This document shows positions 49,808 to 59,917 of a stretch of DNA of 64,000 bases, one piece after another. The stretch is from Methylobacteriaceae bacterium (lineage in GTDB: Bacteria; Pseudomonadota; Alphaproteobacteria; Rhizobiales; Beijerinckiaceae). Numbering within the stretch: position 1 is the stretch's first letter; every line of letters begins with the position of its first letter. Both the position numbers and the translations under genes were made by a program. Under the pieces are notes generated by a model that saw nothing but the letters and a program-made list of their open reading frames with translations, was not told the DNA's origin and did no database searches. The stretch is taken from positions 1-64,000 of the forward strand of contig CANEZL010000001.1 of the NCBI GenBank assembly GCA_947444195.1, read 5' to 3'.

Positions 49808-51043
49808 ATGCTGCAAGACGAGGGCGCCTCCGCGCAACCCCGCTCCACGCCCGAACCCTGGAGCGAGCCGCTCGCCACCGCGCTCCTGGTGCTGGCCGAC
49901 GGGACGGTGCTCGAAGGCTTCGGCATCGGCCGCACCGGCGTTGCAGACGGCGAGGTCTGCTTCAACACCGCCATGACGGGCTATCAGGAGATCCTCACCG
50001 ATCCCTCCTATGCCGGGCAGATCGTGACCTTCACCTTCCCGCATATCGGCAATGTCGGCACCAACGACGAGGATCTGGAGAGCCTCGACGCCGCCCCGGC
50101 CTCCGGCGTGCGCGGCGCGGTGATCGCCTCGGCCGTCACCAACCCGTCGAGCTGGCGCTCGTCGAGCCATCTCGACGCCTGGCTGAACGCGCGGGGCATC
50201 GTCGGCATCACCGGGGTCGATACCCGCGCGCTGACAGCGCTGATCCGCGACCGCGGCATGCCGAACGCGGTGATCGCCAACGATCCCGAAGGCAATTTCG
50301 ACCGGGAGGCCCTGAAGGCGCGCGCCGCCGCCCTCGCGCCGATGGAGGGGCTCGACCTCGTACCGCCGGTGACGAGCCGGGAGCGGTCCGACTGGTCCGA
50401 GACGACCTGGGCGGTCTCGGGCGGCTACGGCCGGCGCGCGGCGGGCCAGGGCTTCAAGGTCGTGGCCATCGATTACGGGGTGAAGCGCAACATCCTGCGC
50501 CTGCTGGCCGAGGCCGGCTGCGACGTGACGGTGGTGCCCGCCACCACCGAGGCCGAGGAGATCCTGGCCCTGAAGCCGGACGGCGTCTTCCTGTCGAACG
50601 GCCCGGGCGACCCGGCCGCGACCGGCGAGTACGCCGTGCCGGTGATCCGCAAGCTCCTGGAGGAGAAGGTGCCGACCTTCGGCATCTGCCTCGGCCACCA
50701 GCTCATGGGCCTCGCGCTCGGCGGTCGCACCGTAAAGATGGCGCAGGGCCACCACGGTGCGAACCACCCGGTGAAGGACAAGACCACCGGCAAGGTCGAG
50801 ATCGTCTCGATGAACCACGGCTTCGCGGTCGATCCGGCGAGCCTGCCCGACACCGCGGTCGAGACCCACGTCTCCCTGTTCGACGGCTCGAATTGCGGCC
50901 TGACGCTCACCGATCGCCCGGCCTTCTCGGTGCAGCACCACCCGGAAGCATCGCCCGGCCCCCGCGACAGCCACTACCTGTTCGAGCGCTTCGTGACCCT
51001 GATGCGGGCGGGCAAGCCCGAGCCGGAGATCGCGGGGAAATAG
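49808..51043 (+). CDS. carA: Carbamoyl phosphate synthetase small subunit
   Basis: The glutaminase subunit, 411 residues, supplying ammonia to CarB for carbamoyl phosphate (arginine and pyrimidine synthesis). The N-terminal domain begins TALLVLADGTVLEGFGIGRTGVADGEVCFNTAMTGYQEILTDPSY. The class I glutamine amidotransferase half has the catalytic Cys in TFGICLGHQLMGLALGG and the His/Glu pair in FSVQHHPEASPGPRD. carB is not in this window on the downstream side, so the two genes are not adjacent here. An alternative start lies at 49739. Confidence 0.95.
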   Translation: MLQDEGASAQPRSTPEPWSEPLATALLVLADGTVLEGFGIGRTGVADGEVCFNTAMTGYQEILTDPSYAGQIVTFTFPHIGNVGTNDEDLESLDAAPASGVRGAVIASAVTNPSSWRSSSHLDAWLNARGIVGITGVDTRALTALIRDRGMPNAVIANDPEGNFDREALKARAAALAPMEGLDLVPPVTSRERSDWSETTWAVSGGYGRRAAGQGFKVVAIDYGVKRNILRLLAEAGCDVTVVPATTEAEEILALKPDGVFLSNGPGDPAATGEYAVPVIRKLLEEKVPTFGICLGHQLMGLALGGRTVKMAQGHHGANHPVKDKTTGKVEIVSMNHGFAVDPASLPDTAVETHVSLFDGSNCGLTLTDRPAFSVQHHPEASPGPRDSHYLFERFVTLMRAGKPEPEIAGK

Positions 51044-51168
51044 GGCAGGGCGCCCCGCGAAGGCGTCACAGAAAATGCCGAATCGCGGGGCATTTCCGAG
51101 GACAACGGTCCGTTAACGATGACGCGAGACGATCATCGGCGGACGGAACTCACGTTCTCGGGGGCCCG

Positions 51169-51546
51169 ATGACCATCGACGACGCCAGCGACGACTTCTC
51201 GCGCCTGCATCGCCTGTTCAGCTTCCATCTCGGCGTGGCGGTCGGCCTGTCGTGGATGACCGCGCTCTACGCCGCGCTCTACGCCCCCTGGGTGCGCAAC
51301 ATCCGCCCGCTGCTCGACCCCGCCGCCGGCTTCGACCGCGTCGAGAGCACGTGGTCCTTCCTCTTCGTGATGCCCGCCGTGCTCACGGTGGCGTGGCTCA
51401 GCGTGTTCTTCGGCCGCGAGGTTCTGCGCCGCTCGCAGACCCTGAGCAGCGTCGCCGTGGAGTTCGCCGCCGCGGCCTTCGTCGCCTTCGGCCTGTTCTA
51501 TCTCTCGATCGACCGGGCCGTGGCCGCCCTCTATATCGGGCTCTGA
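51169..51546 (+). CDS. Small hypothetical membrane protein (125 aa)
   Basis: A 125-residue protein with three predicted membrane segments (LGVAVGLSWMTALYAALYAPWV, SFLFVMPAVLTVAWLSVFFG, VEFAAAAFVAFGLFYLSI). A polar N-terminal start (MTIDDASDDFSRLHRLFSFH) follows a GGGGG ribosome binding site. No family was recognised. It lies 125 bp after carA in the same direction and is followed by a hairpin (CCCCGCTT, loop of 5, at 51553-51573). Confidence 0.6.
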   Translation: MTIDDASDDFSRLHRLFSFHLGVAVGLSWMTALYAALYAPWVRNIRPLLDPAAGFDRVESTWSFLFVMPAVLTVAWLSVFFGREVLRRSQTLSSVAVEFAAAAFVAFGLFYLSIDRAVAALYIGL

Positions 51547-51783
51547 TCCGATCCCCGCTTGATCGAAGCGGGGGTCGTATCGACCGAGCCCGCGCGGCGT
51601 CTGAGCGAAGCCCGGATCCGCCATCCCGAAGGGATCGATCGGATCCGGTATGACATCCGGTTCCCGCGCGGGGCCGCCCTGTGCGGCCACCGCGTTGAGC
51701 GCGATCCCCGTGCGTGCTAGGCGCCCCCGATCGGGCGGCGCCGAGGGGCGGCCGCCCCGCACGCACCGGATTCGAGAGCGCCG

Positions 51784-53091
<1,308 letters not shown>

Positions 53092-53148
53092 AGCGGCTTT
53101 CCTCTCTCCTCCAAAGCGACGGGATTCTCACGGCGCATCCGGCCGCAC

Positions 53149-53353
53149 GCCCTCCCTCCCCCCTCTGCGGGGGAGGGTGCCGAACGCAGTGAGGCGGGAG
53201 AGGGGAACCCGGCTTCCGGCGGAGGCCCTGCGTCGATGCCGAGCGAGCTTCTGGACCGTTGCTCCCCTCTCCCGACCCAAGTCAGGCTTGCCCGACTTGG
53301 GCAGAGGTAAGCCGATCTCGGGCAGGCCCGAGATCGGTGGGGGGAGGGAGGGC
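53149..53353. repeat. Multi-hairpin intergenic element
   Basis: The outer 15-nt arms (GCCCTCCCTCCCCCC and its exact complement) are 205 bp apart. Inside are GGCGGGAGAGGGGA against TCCCCTCTCCCG, and two strong hairpins: CCCAAGTC/GACTTGGG (53276-53301) and CCGATCTCGGGC/GCCCGAGATCGG (53312-53337, loop AG). It lies between purB and the transaminase gene. It has no coding support and looks like a dispersed palindromic element with a nested insertion. Confidence 0.65.
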
Positions 53354-53476
53354 GCCGGAAGGACCGCCCGAGACATGTGAATATGGCAGTCTCAAGGGTT
53401 AGAGAGAGAACAGCGCGCGCACCCGAATCCTGATACGCAAACCCCTCAGCATCCGCAGCCAGAGGCCAGACCCGCC

Positions 53477-54334
53477 GTGACCAGCCCCCGCACCGTCTAC
53501 CTCAACGGCGCCTTCCTGCCCTTCGCGGAGGCCCACGTCTCGATCATGGACCGGGGCTTCCTGTTCGCGGACGGGATCTACGAGGTCTCGGCCGTGCTCG
53601 ACGGCAAGCTCGTGGACAATGCCGCGCATCTCGCCCGGCTCGACCGCTCGCTGGGCGAGATCGGCATCCGCAACCCGCACACGCTGGCCGAGTGGGAGGG
53701 GCTGGAGACCGAGCTCGTGGCGCGCAACGCGCTCGACGAGGGCCTCGTCTACATGCAGGTGACCCGCGGCGTGTACGAGCGCGACTTCGGCTTCCCGCCC
53801 GCGGACGTGCCCCCCACCGTGGTGATGTTCACGCAAGGAAAGAAGGTCGCCGGCAACCCGCTCGCCGAGACCGGCGCCAAGGTCGTCACCGTCGAGGACA
53901 TCCGCTGGAAGCGGCGGGACATCAAGTCGGTGGCGCTGCTCGCCCAGGTGCTCGCCAAGCAGGAGGCGGTGAAGGCCGGCGTCGCCGAGGCCTGGATGGT
54001 CGAGGACGGCGCGGTGACCGAGGGCTCCTCGTCCACGGCCTTCATCGTGACGAAGGAGCGCGTCCTCGTCACACGGCCGCTCTCCACGGCGCTGCTGCCG
54101 GGCATCACCCGCGCGGCGGTGCTCCGGCTCGCCGCCGAGGCCGACCTCCGCGTCGAGGAGCGCCTGTTCTCGGTGGAGGAGGCGCGCGGGGCCGCGGAAG
54201 CCTTCTACACCAGCGCCTCCGCCTTCGTGATGCCGGTCGTCGCCATCGACGACGCGGTGATCGGCGAGGGGCGGCCCGGCCCGCTCGCCCGCCGCCTGCG
54301 CGAACTCTACATCGACATGGCCCGCGCCGGCTGA
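53477..54334 (+). CDS. dat: D-amino-acid aminotransferase
   Basis: A 285-residue fold-type IV PLP enzyme transferring amino groups between D-amino acids and 2-oxo acids. The start (RTVYLNGAFLPFAEAHVSIMDRGFLFADGIYEV) is the D-alanine transaminase type. The PLP lysine is K150 in RWKRRDIKSVALL. EAWMVEDGAVTEGSSSTAFIV and LLPGITRAAVL follow as expected. D-alanine supply for peptidoglycan or D-amino-acid breakdown is the likely role. The branched-chain transaminase IlvE is the alternative but is usually longer. The start codon is GTG. Confidence 0.85.
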   Translation: MTSPRTVYLNGAFLPFAEAHVSIMDRGFLFADGIYEVSAVLDGKLVDNAAHLARLDRSLGEIGIRNPHTLAEWEGLETELVARNALDEGLVYMQVTRGVYERDFGFPPADVPPTVVMFTQGKKVAGNPLAETGAKVVTVEDIRWKRRDIKSVALLAQVLAKQEAVKAGVAEAWMVEDGAVTEGSSSTAFIVTKERVLVTRPLSTALLPGITRAAVLRLAAEADLRVEERLFSVEEARGAAEAFYTSASAFVMPVVAIDDAVIGEGRPGPLARRLRELYIDMARAG

Positions 54335-54417
54335 GGCCGCAGGAACGGATTCCACATCCCCGTGTTCCCCTGGCTCGCGGCGCTTCGGCGCCCGTGCATC
54401 CACAGGGAGGCCTCACG

Positions 54418-54759
54418 ATGCGGAAGATCCTCACCGGCCTGGCCGCGGCGGCCTTCGGGCTGAGCGCGGCGGCGGCGCTCGCGCAGAACCCGGACGCTCC
54501 CCTGAAGAACCGCGACACCGACCCGGTCCTGCCCCCGCAGAGCCAGACCCCGCCGGACCGGATCCGGCCCGAGGCGGACGCGCCGCCGAAGGACTCGAAC
54601 CTCAGCGATACGCTGAAGAAGAGCGACGGGGTCATCAAGCCGCCGGGCAACGCGGCGGAAGGCATGGTGGTGAAGCCGCCGGACTCGAGCACGGGCTCGA
54701 TGCCGGTGATCAAGCCGGGCGAGCTGCCGGGCCGCCAGCCGGGCACCGAGGCGAAGTAG
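54418..54759 (+). CDS. Exported Pro-rich hypothetical protein (113 aa)
   Basis: The protein has a clear signal peptide (MRKILTGLAAAAFGLSAAAALAQ) and a mature part rich in Pro, Lys and Asp with short recurring units (DGVIKPPG, GMVVKPPD, MPVIKPGE). No cysteine or globular motif is seen, so it is probably disordered and periplasmic. AGGGAGG precedes the ATG. I do not recognise a family with a known role. Confidence 0.7.
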   Translation: MRKILTGLAAAAFGLSAAAALAQNPDAPLKNRDTDPVLPPQSQTPPDRIRPEADAPPKDSNLSDTLKKSDGVIKPPGNAAEGMVVKPPDSSTGSMPVIKPGELPGRQPGTEAK

Positions 54760-54829
54760 CCGCGCGGGCCCGGGCGCGGCGGGCGGGGCGAGTTTTCGTT
54801 TGCCGCGTCATGCTCTACGGGTGCGAACC

Positions 54830-56341
54830 ATGACGAATCATCTTTTCGCCCTCGTGCGGGAGAACCTGCCCGCCGATCCGGACAAGACCTTCATCGAGAC
54901 CCAAGAGGGCCGACGCTACAGCTACGGCGACCTCCTCCTGCGCTCGGGCGCCTACGCCGCCGCGCTGACCGAACTCGGCGTGAAGCCCGGCGACCGGGTC
55001 GCGGTGCAGGTCGAGAAGAGCGCCGAGGTGATCTTCCTCTATCTCGGCGCCGTCCGGGCCGGCGCGGTCTTCCTGCCGCTCAACACCGCCTACACCCCGG
55101 CCGAGATCGGCTACTTCCTCGGGGATGCCGAGCCCGCCGTCTTCGTCTGCGACCCCGCCCGGCGCGAGGCCCTGGCCGAGGCGAGCGCGGGCGTCGCCCA
55201 GGTGCTCACCCTCGACGCGGCGGGGCAGGGCAGCGCGGCGGAGGCCGCCGACCGCCAGCGCGAGGCCTTCGCCGACGTGGAGCGCGGGCCCGACGACCTC
55301 GCGGCGATCCTCTACACCTCGGGCACCACCGGGCGCTCCAAGGGCGCCATGCTGAGCCACGAGAACCTCGCCTCGAACGCCCGCACCCTGGTCGAGACCT
55401 GGCGCTTCACCCCCGAGGACGTGCTGATCCACGCCCTGCCGGTCTTCCACACCCACGGCCTGTTCGTGGCGACCAACACCGTGCTCGCGAGCGGCGGCAC
55501 CCTGCTCTTCCTGCCCCGCCTCGATCCGAAGCGGATCCTCGACCTGATGCCGCGCGCCACCGCGATGATGGGCGTGCCAACCTTCTACACCCGGCTCCTG
55601 AAGGAGCCCGGCCTCGACCGGAGCGCGACCGCGGGAATGCGCCTGTTCGTGTCCGGCTCGGCGCCGCTTCTGGCCGAGACCCATCGGGACTGGCAGGCCC
55701 GCACCGGCCACGCCATCCTCGAGCGCTACGGCATGACCGAGACCAACATGAGCACCTCGAACCCCTATGCGGGGGATCGGGTGGCGGGCACGGTGGGCAT
55801 GCCCCTGCCGGGGGTGGCGCTGCGGGTGGTCGATCCCGAGAGCGGCGCGGAGCTTCCCGTCGACACGGTCGGCATGATCGAGGTGAAGGGTCCGAACGTC
55901 TTCCGGGGCTACTGGCGCATGCCGGAGAAGACGGCGGCCGAGTTCAAGGCGGACGGGTTCTTCATCACCGGCGATCTCGGCAAGGTCGATCCCCGCGGCT
56001 ACGTCCACATCGTCGGGCGCGGCAAGGACCTCATCATCACCGGCGGCTTCAACGTCTACCCGAAGGAGGTCGAGACCGAGATCGACGCCATGCCGGGCAT
56101 CGTCGAGTCGGCGGTGATCGGCCTGCCCCACGCCGATTTCGGCGAGGGCGTCACCGCCGTGGTGGTGCCGGGCGCCGACGCGCCCGACGAGGCCGCCGTC
56201 CTCGCCCATCTCGAAGGCCGGCTCGCCAAGTTCAAATGCCCGAAGCGGGTGCTCTTCACCGCGGAGCTGCCGCGCAACACCATGGGCAAGGTCCAGAAGA
56301 ACCTCCTGCGCGAGACCCACGCGGCGCTCTACGGGAGCTGA
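54830..56341 (+). CDS. matB: Malonyl-CoA synthetase (MatB)
   Basis: An ANL-superfamily acyl-CoA ligase of 503 residues that makes malonyl-CoA from malonate, ATP and CoA. ILYTSGTTGRSKGAMLSHENLASNA is the ATP loop. LPVFHTHGLFVATN and the RYGMTETNMSTSNPYAGDR motif, typical of MatB, shape the malonate pocket. GFNVYPKEVETEID marks the hinge, and the catalytic lysine is in NTMGKVQKN. The N-terminus NHLFALVRENLPADPDKTFIET fits the family. No malonate decarboxylase or transporter gene is adjacent. The start at MTNHLF is preferred over the ATG at 54800. Confidence 0.88.
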   Translation: MTNHLFALVRENLPADPDKTFIETQEGRRYSYGDLLLRSGAYAAALTELGVKPGDRVAVQVEKSAEVIFLYLGAVRAGAVFLPLNTAYTPAEIGYFLGDAEPAVFVCDPARREALAEASAGVAQVLTLDAAGQGSAAEAADRQREAFADVERGPDDLAAILYTSGTTGRSKGAMLSHENLASNARTLVETWRFTPEDVLIHALPVFHTHGLFVATNTVLASGGTLLFLPRLDPKRILDLMPRATAMMGVPTFYTRLLKEPGLDRSATAGMRLFVSGSAPLLAETHRDWQARTGHAILERYGMTETNMSTSNPYAGDRVAGTVGMPLPGVALRVVDPESGAELPVDTVGMIEVKGPNVFRGYWRMPEKTAAEFKADGFFITGDLGKVDPRGYVHIVGRGKDLIITGGFNVYPKEVETEIDAMPGIVESAVIGLPHADFGEGVTAVVVPGADAPDEAAVLAHLEGRLAKFKCPKRVLFTAELPRNTMGKVQKNLLRETHAALYGS

Positions 56342-56482
56342 GAGCGCCCTCCCGTCGGCGTTTTCAGGGCCCGGCCTCGTCCGACAGGCCCCGGGACCGC
56401 GAAACGGCGACGCTTGCCGCGGAACGGCAGGGCCGGTGCGGCGTTTGGCCGGGGTGCGCGGAGCGCGCATGCCGGTGCCTCC

Positions 56483-57637
56483 ATGTCCCTGCGTCATCCC
56501 CCGCAATCCGCGCCCTCCAGCGACGGCGCAGCCTCCCTCTTGTGGACGCTGTTCGCCGGCGTCGCCCTGATCGCCCTCGCCGCCGCCCCGCGGCGGAAGG
56601 GGCTGGACGAGGCCCCGGAGGATCCCCCCCGCAAGCAGGTGGACGGGGGTGCCCGCTCCCATACCGGCCGCGCCGCCCACCTCGTGGCCCGGACCCAGGC
56701 CGACCGCGGCCGGGACGCCGGGCGCCCCGACGAGATCACGGCGCGGGGCTGGAAGGACATCGCCGTCCGGGTCTACCTCGAATTCCTGAAGGACCGCGTG
56801 CTCTCGGTGGCGGCGGGCGTGACCTTCTACACCCTGCTCTCCCTGTTCCCGGCGATCGCGGCGCTGGTCTCCTGCTACGGCCTGTTCGCCGATGTCGGCG
56901 TCATCAACGAGCACCTCGCCGCCATGCAGGGCGTGCTCCCCGACAGCGCGATCCAGATCATCGGCGAGCAGGTCAAGCGCATCGCCGCCAAGGGCAGCGG
57001 CACCCTCGGGGTCACCTTCTTCACCAGCCTCGTCCTCTCGCTCTGGAGCGCCAACGCCGCCATGAAGGCGATGTTCGACGCCCTGAACGTCGTCTACGAG
57101 GAGGAGGAGAAGCGCAGCTTCGTCATGCTGAACCTCCGCTCGCTCACCTTCACGGGCGGCGCCCTCGTGTTCATCATCCTGGCGCTGACCTCGATCGTCG
57201 TGCTGCCGGTGGTGTTCAACTTCATCGGTCTCAGCGATTCCGCGTGGCTGATCGCGGCCCTGCGCTGGCCGACGCTCCTCGTGGTGCTCCTCGGGGGCCT
57301 CGCCGTGCTCTACCGCTACGGGCCGAGCCGCGAGCACGCCCGCTGGCGCTGGGTCGGCACCGGCAGCGTCGTGGCCGGCGTGCTCTGGCTCGCCGCCTCG
57401 CTGCTGTTCTCGTGGTACGTCGCCAATTTCGGCACCTACAACGAGACCTACGGCTCGCTCGGCGCCGTGATCGGCTTCATGACCTGGATCTGGATCTCCT
57501 CCACGATCGTGCTGCTCGGCGGCGAGATCAACGCCGAGATGGAGCACCAGACCGCCCGCGACACCACCACGGGCCCGGCCCTGCCGATGGGGAGCCGGGA
57601 GGCGCGGATGGCCGACAGCCTCGGTGCGGCGGCGTGA
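56483..57637 (+). CDS. YihY/UPF0761 family inner-membrane protein
   Basis: A 384-residue membrane protein of the family once called ribonuclease BN, a name no longer accepted for it. About six helices appear from residue 100 onward (VTFYTLLSLFPAIAALVSCYGL, LRSLTFTGGALVFIILALTSIVV, WPTLLVVLLGGLAVLYRYGP, GSVVAGVLWLAASLLFSWYV, GSLGAVIGFMTWIWISSTIVLLGGEINAE). The conserved block YNETYGSLGAVIGFMTWIW is typical. An N-terminal soluble extension with one hydrophobic stretch precedes them. The function is unknown. The start codon is uncertain. Confidence 0.88.
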   Translation: MSLRHPPQSAPSSDGAASLLWTLFAGVALIALAAAPRRKGLDEAPEDPPRKQVDGGARSHTGRAAHLVARTQADRGRDAGRPDEITARGWKDIAVRVYLEFLKDRVLSVAAGVTFYTLLSLFPAIAALVSCYGLFADVGVINEHLAAMQGVLPDSAIQIIGEQVKRIAAKGSGTLGVTFFTSLVLSLWSANAAMKAMFDALNVVYEEEEKRSFVMLNLRSLTFTGGALVFIILALTSIVVLPVVFNFIGLSDSAWLIAALRWPTLLVVLLGGLAVLYRYGPSREHARWRWVGTGSVVAGVLWLAASLLFSWYVANFGTYNETYGSLGAVIGFMTWIWISSTIVLLGGEINAEMEHQTARDTTTGPALPMGSREARMADSLGAAA

Positions 57638-57708
57638 CGGCTCCCCGGCGGCGCGGCCGATCCCCATATCGGGGCCCGTACCGGGGCTGACGCCGCAGGG
57701 AGGACAGG

Positions 57709-58116
57709 ATGCACGACGAGACCGCCACCGCGCCGGAGGCCCGCAGCGACGCCGAGTGGCGCGCCGCGCTCACGCCCGAGCAGTACCGGGTCCTGCGCGA
57801 GCACGGCACCGAGCGGGCGGGCACGAGCTGCCTGCTGGCCGAGAAGCGGGACGGCACCTTCTCCTGCGCCGGCTGCGGCACCCCGCTCTTCGCCTCCGGC
57901 ACCAAGTACGAGTCCGGCACCGGCTGGCCGAGCTTCTTCCAGCCGCTGCCCGAGGCGGTGGAGACCACGGTCGACCGCAGCCACTGGATGGTCCGCACCG
58001 AGGTGCACTGCGCCCGCTGCAAGGGCCATCTCGGCCACGTCTTCGAGGACGGCCCGGCCCCGAGCGGGCTGCGCTACTGCATGAACGGCGCCGCGCTCAC
58101 CTTCGAGCCGGCCTGA
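57709..58116 (+). CDS. msrB: Peptide methionine (R)-S-oxide reductase MsrB
   Basis: A 135-residue enzyme that reduces methionine-R-sulfoxide in proteins. The four zinc cysteines are C53/C56 (CAGC) and C101/C104 (CARC). The catalytic cysteine is C124 in RYCMNGAAL; the usual RYCINSAAL has Asn-Ser where this has Asn-Gly. [10 protein letters not shown] and [10 protein letters not shown] are family hallmarks. There is no signal peptide, so it is cytosolic. AGGGAGGACAGG lies directly before the ATG. Confidence 0.94.
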   Translation: MHDETATAPEARSDAEWRAALTPEQYRVLREHGTERAGTSCLLAEKRDGTFSCAGCGTPLFASGTKYESGTGWPSFFQPLPEAVETTVDRSHWMVRTEVHCARCKGHLGHVFEDGPAPSGLRYCMNGAALTFEPA

Positions 58117-58121
58117 GCGGC

Positions 58122-58144
58122 GCGATCCGACTCCGACGGATCGC
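58122..58144 (+). terminator. Hairpin after msrB
   Basis: An 8-bp stem (GCGATCCG, loop of 7) directly after the msrB stop. There is no T run, so terminator function is uncertain. Confidence 0.35.
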
Positions 58145-58368
58145 GTCCCGGTCAGCCTCGGTTTCGGGACGTTGGATGGGGATGATCTCCGCGGATCGCC
58201 CGTGGAGCTCGATGCTCCTCTTGATTTCGGTGCCGTTGTGCTTAGTCCCTGAAGGACAAGAGGTTGTTCTAGGTCTGTCGATCGGTGCGCGGGCTCTGCC
58301 CTGACTCCGAGCCGACAGGTTCGGCCGGTCGCTGTGCACTGGACGACCTGAGAGCGGAGGGAATGGGT

Positions 58369-59319
58369 ATGAGCGTTGTCAGGCGATTCCTCGTCGCGCC
58401 CTCTCTGGTGCGCCTGATCCGCAAGGAGCGCGGCGGCTCGCGCATCACGGAAGGCTACTTTGCCCCGCAGGGCGGTCGCGTCTCCTTCGTGCGCGTGGAC
58501 GGGCAGCAGTGCCATCTCGTCCTCGTCGGCAAGGCGGACGGCACCGCCCTGGAGGAGCGCACCGAGGTGCCCCGCGCCCACGGGGACGCCCTGCTCGACG
58601 TCTGCCCCGGCAAGGCCGCCTACGACCGCACGGCGCTCACCGTCTCGGGCCGCGAGGTCCTGATCGACCGCTACGTCAGCCCCGCCAGCCTCGACCTCGT
58701 CAGCGTCGCCTTCGACAGCGCGGAGGAGGCCGGCGGCTTCCCCGTGCCCGCCTGGTTCGGGCGCGAGGTCACCGACGAGACCGCCTTCGAGCGCCAGACC
58801 GTGGCGCTCCAGGGCGCCCCTCAGACCGGCGACATCCCGCTGAGCAACGCCGCCCTCGACGCGGTGCTCGACCTCATCGAGCCGCGCTTCGGCTTCGGCC
58901 GCTTCGGCAACGCCGCTCGCTCCGAGCCCCGCGGCGAGGCGGATGACGGCGTGGTCAACACCCTGCGCCGCATCGCGGGCGGGGGCGCCGTGGCGGCACC
59001 GGCCGCGGCTGCCGCCGCCGCCGAGCCCGTCGCCGCCGTCGAGCCGCCCCCGCCCGAGGCCCCGGCCCACGAGGAGCCGCCGGCTCCGGCGCCCGAGCCC
59101 GCCCCGGAACCCGTCCCCCAGCCGGAGGCCCAGGCCCAGCCCGAGCCGCCGGCCGAGGAGAAGCCGGTGACGGATGCGCGCATCGACGACGTGATCGAGA
59201 GCCTGTCGCAGGCGCTCGGCGCTGCCATCCAGCAGCCGCACGAGCCCTCCGCCTCCGACCCGGCCGCCGCCTTCGAGCGCTGGACCGTGCGCCCGCGCCG
59301 GACGCAGCCGCAGAACTGA
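58369..59319 (+). CDS. Degenerate CYTH-domain protein with Pro/Ala/Glu-rich linker
   Basis: A 316-residue protein. Residues 1-148 follow the CYTH (triphosphate tunnel) pattern: VVRRFLVAPSLVRLIRKERGGSRITEGYF at the start, HLVLVGKADGTALEERTEV, REVLIDRYVSP, and PAWFGREVTDETAFERQTVAL near the end. The defining ExExK motif (EIERKFLV) is replaced by SVVRRFLV, so both glutamates and the lysine are lost and catalysis is unlikely. A Pro/Ala/Glu-rich linker covers about 205-265, and a conserved-looking short helix (ARIDDVIESLSQALGAAIQQ) lies at 270-289. AGCGGAGGGA is 7-16 bp before this ATG. Confidence 0.65.
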   Translation: MSVVRRFLVAPSLVRLIRKERGGSRITEGYFAPQGGRVSFVRVDGQQCHLVLVGKADGTALEERTEVPRAHGDALLDVCPGKAAYDRTALTVSGREVLIDRYVSPASLDLVSVAFDSAEEAGGFPVPAWFGREVTDETAFERQTVALQGAPQTGDIPLSNAALDAVLDLIEPRFGFGRFGNAARSEPRGEADDGVVNTLRRIAGGGAVAAPAAAAAAAEPVAAVEPPPPEAPAHEEPPAPAPEPAPEPVPQPEAQAQPEPPAEEKPVTDARIDDVIESLSQALGAAIQQPHEPSASDPAAAFERWTVRPRRTQPQN

Positions 59320-59337
59320 AGATCCGTCCCCGGGGAT

Positions 59338-59363
59338 CCGGCGGCGGGACGTCCCGCCGCCGG
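59338..59363 (+). terminator. 26-bp palindrome after the CYTH-like gene
   Basis: Perfect 13-nt arms (CCGGCGGCGGGAC and its complement) 19 bp after the stop. There is no T run. It precedes the dispersed repeat by 14 bp. Confidence 0.5.
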
Positions 59364-59377
59364 GCCTGCCCCGCTTG

Positions 59378-59492
59378 GAGCCGTTCCCGATCGCGTTGCG
59401 ATCGTCCACGGCCCTAAGCTACTGTTCTTGCTCGCTTTTTTGCACGATCTCTTGCACCGAACCGGCGTCCACTTCGGCGGAGAGTGCTCTAG
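59378..59492 (-). repeat. Dispersed intergenic repeat, copy 2 (reverse orientation)
   Basis: Read on the minus strand it begins CTAGAGCACTCTCCGCCGAA, runs through GTGGACGCCGGTTCGG and ends CGATCGGGAACGGCTC, matching copy 1 at 33748-33850 with substitutions and about 12 bp extra in the middle. Its first bases contain the TAG stop of the L,D-transpeptidase gene. Confidence 0.75.
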
Positions 59493-59917
59493 TCGCGGAT
59501 CACGACCTTGGCTCCGCCGAACCGGCGGGTCAGCCCGAACAGCGCGCGGGCATGGCCCGGGCTGAGGCGGATGCAGCCGTGGCTCGCCCGCCGGCCCAGC
59601 TCGCCCACCGCATAGGTCCCGTGGATGGCGTAGCCGCCGCGGAAGAACATCGCGTGCGGCATCGGCGAGCCGTGATACTTGCGCGAGCGCCACATCGGCG
59701 CCATCAGCCCCACCCGGAAATTGCCGTTCGGGGTGAAATAGCCGCGCCGCGCCGTCGAGACCGGCCAGACATGGGCCAGTCCGCCGTTCACGAAAACCTG
59801 CATGCGCTGGCTCGACTGGTCGATCCGCGCGACGACGCCCGATCGCGCCGGCGTGACCGCGGCAATGCAGAGAAGCGCGCCGAGCAGGAGACCGAGTGCG
59901 GGTCCAGGCCGGGTCAT
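59489..59917 (-). CDS. L,D-transpeptidase (YkuD family)
   Basis: A 142-residue exported enzyme with signal peptide (ALGLLLGALLCIAAVTPARS). The YkuD catalytic motif is complete: the upstream histidine in GGYAIHGTYAVGELG (H99) and SHGCIRLS with C115. Such enzymes form 3-3 crosslinks or attach proteins to peptidoglycan. The protein is short (catalytic domain only). Its stop codon lies inside the dispersed repeat, so the original C-terminus may have been altered by the insertion. It is divergent from dctA. Confidence 0.9.
   Translation of the reverse strand: MTRPGPALGLLLGALLCIAAVTPARSGVVARIDQSSQRMQVFVNGGLAHVWPVSTARRGYFTPNGNFRVGLMAPMWRSRKYHGSPMPHAMFFRGGYAIHGTYAVGELGRRASHGCIRLSPGHARALFGLTRRFGGAKVVIRD

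Noticed and set aside
53092..53476. CRISPR-like array after purB
   Set aside because: The repeats here are inverted arms and hairpins, not direct repeats with regular spacers, and no cas gene is present.
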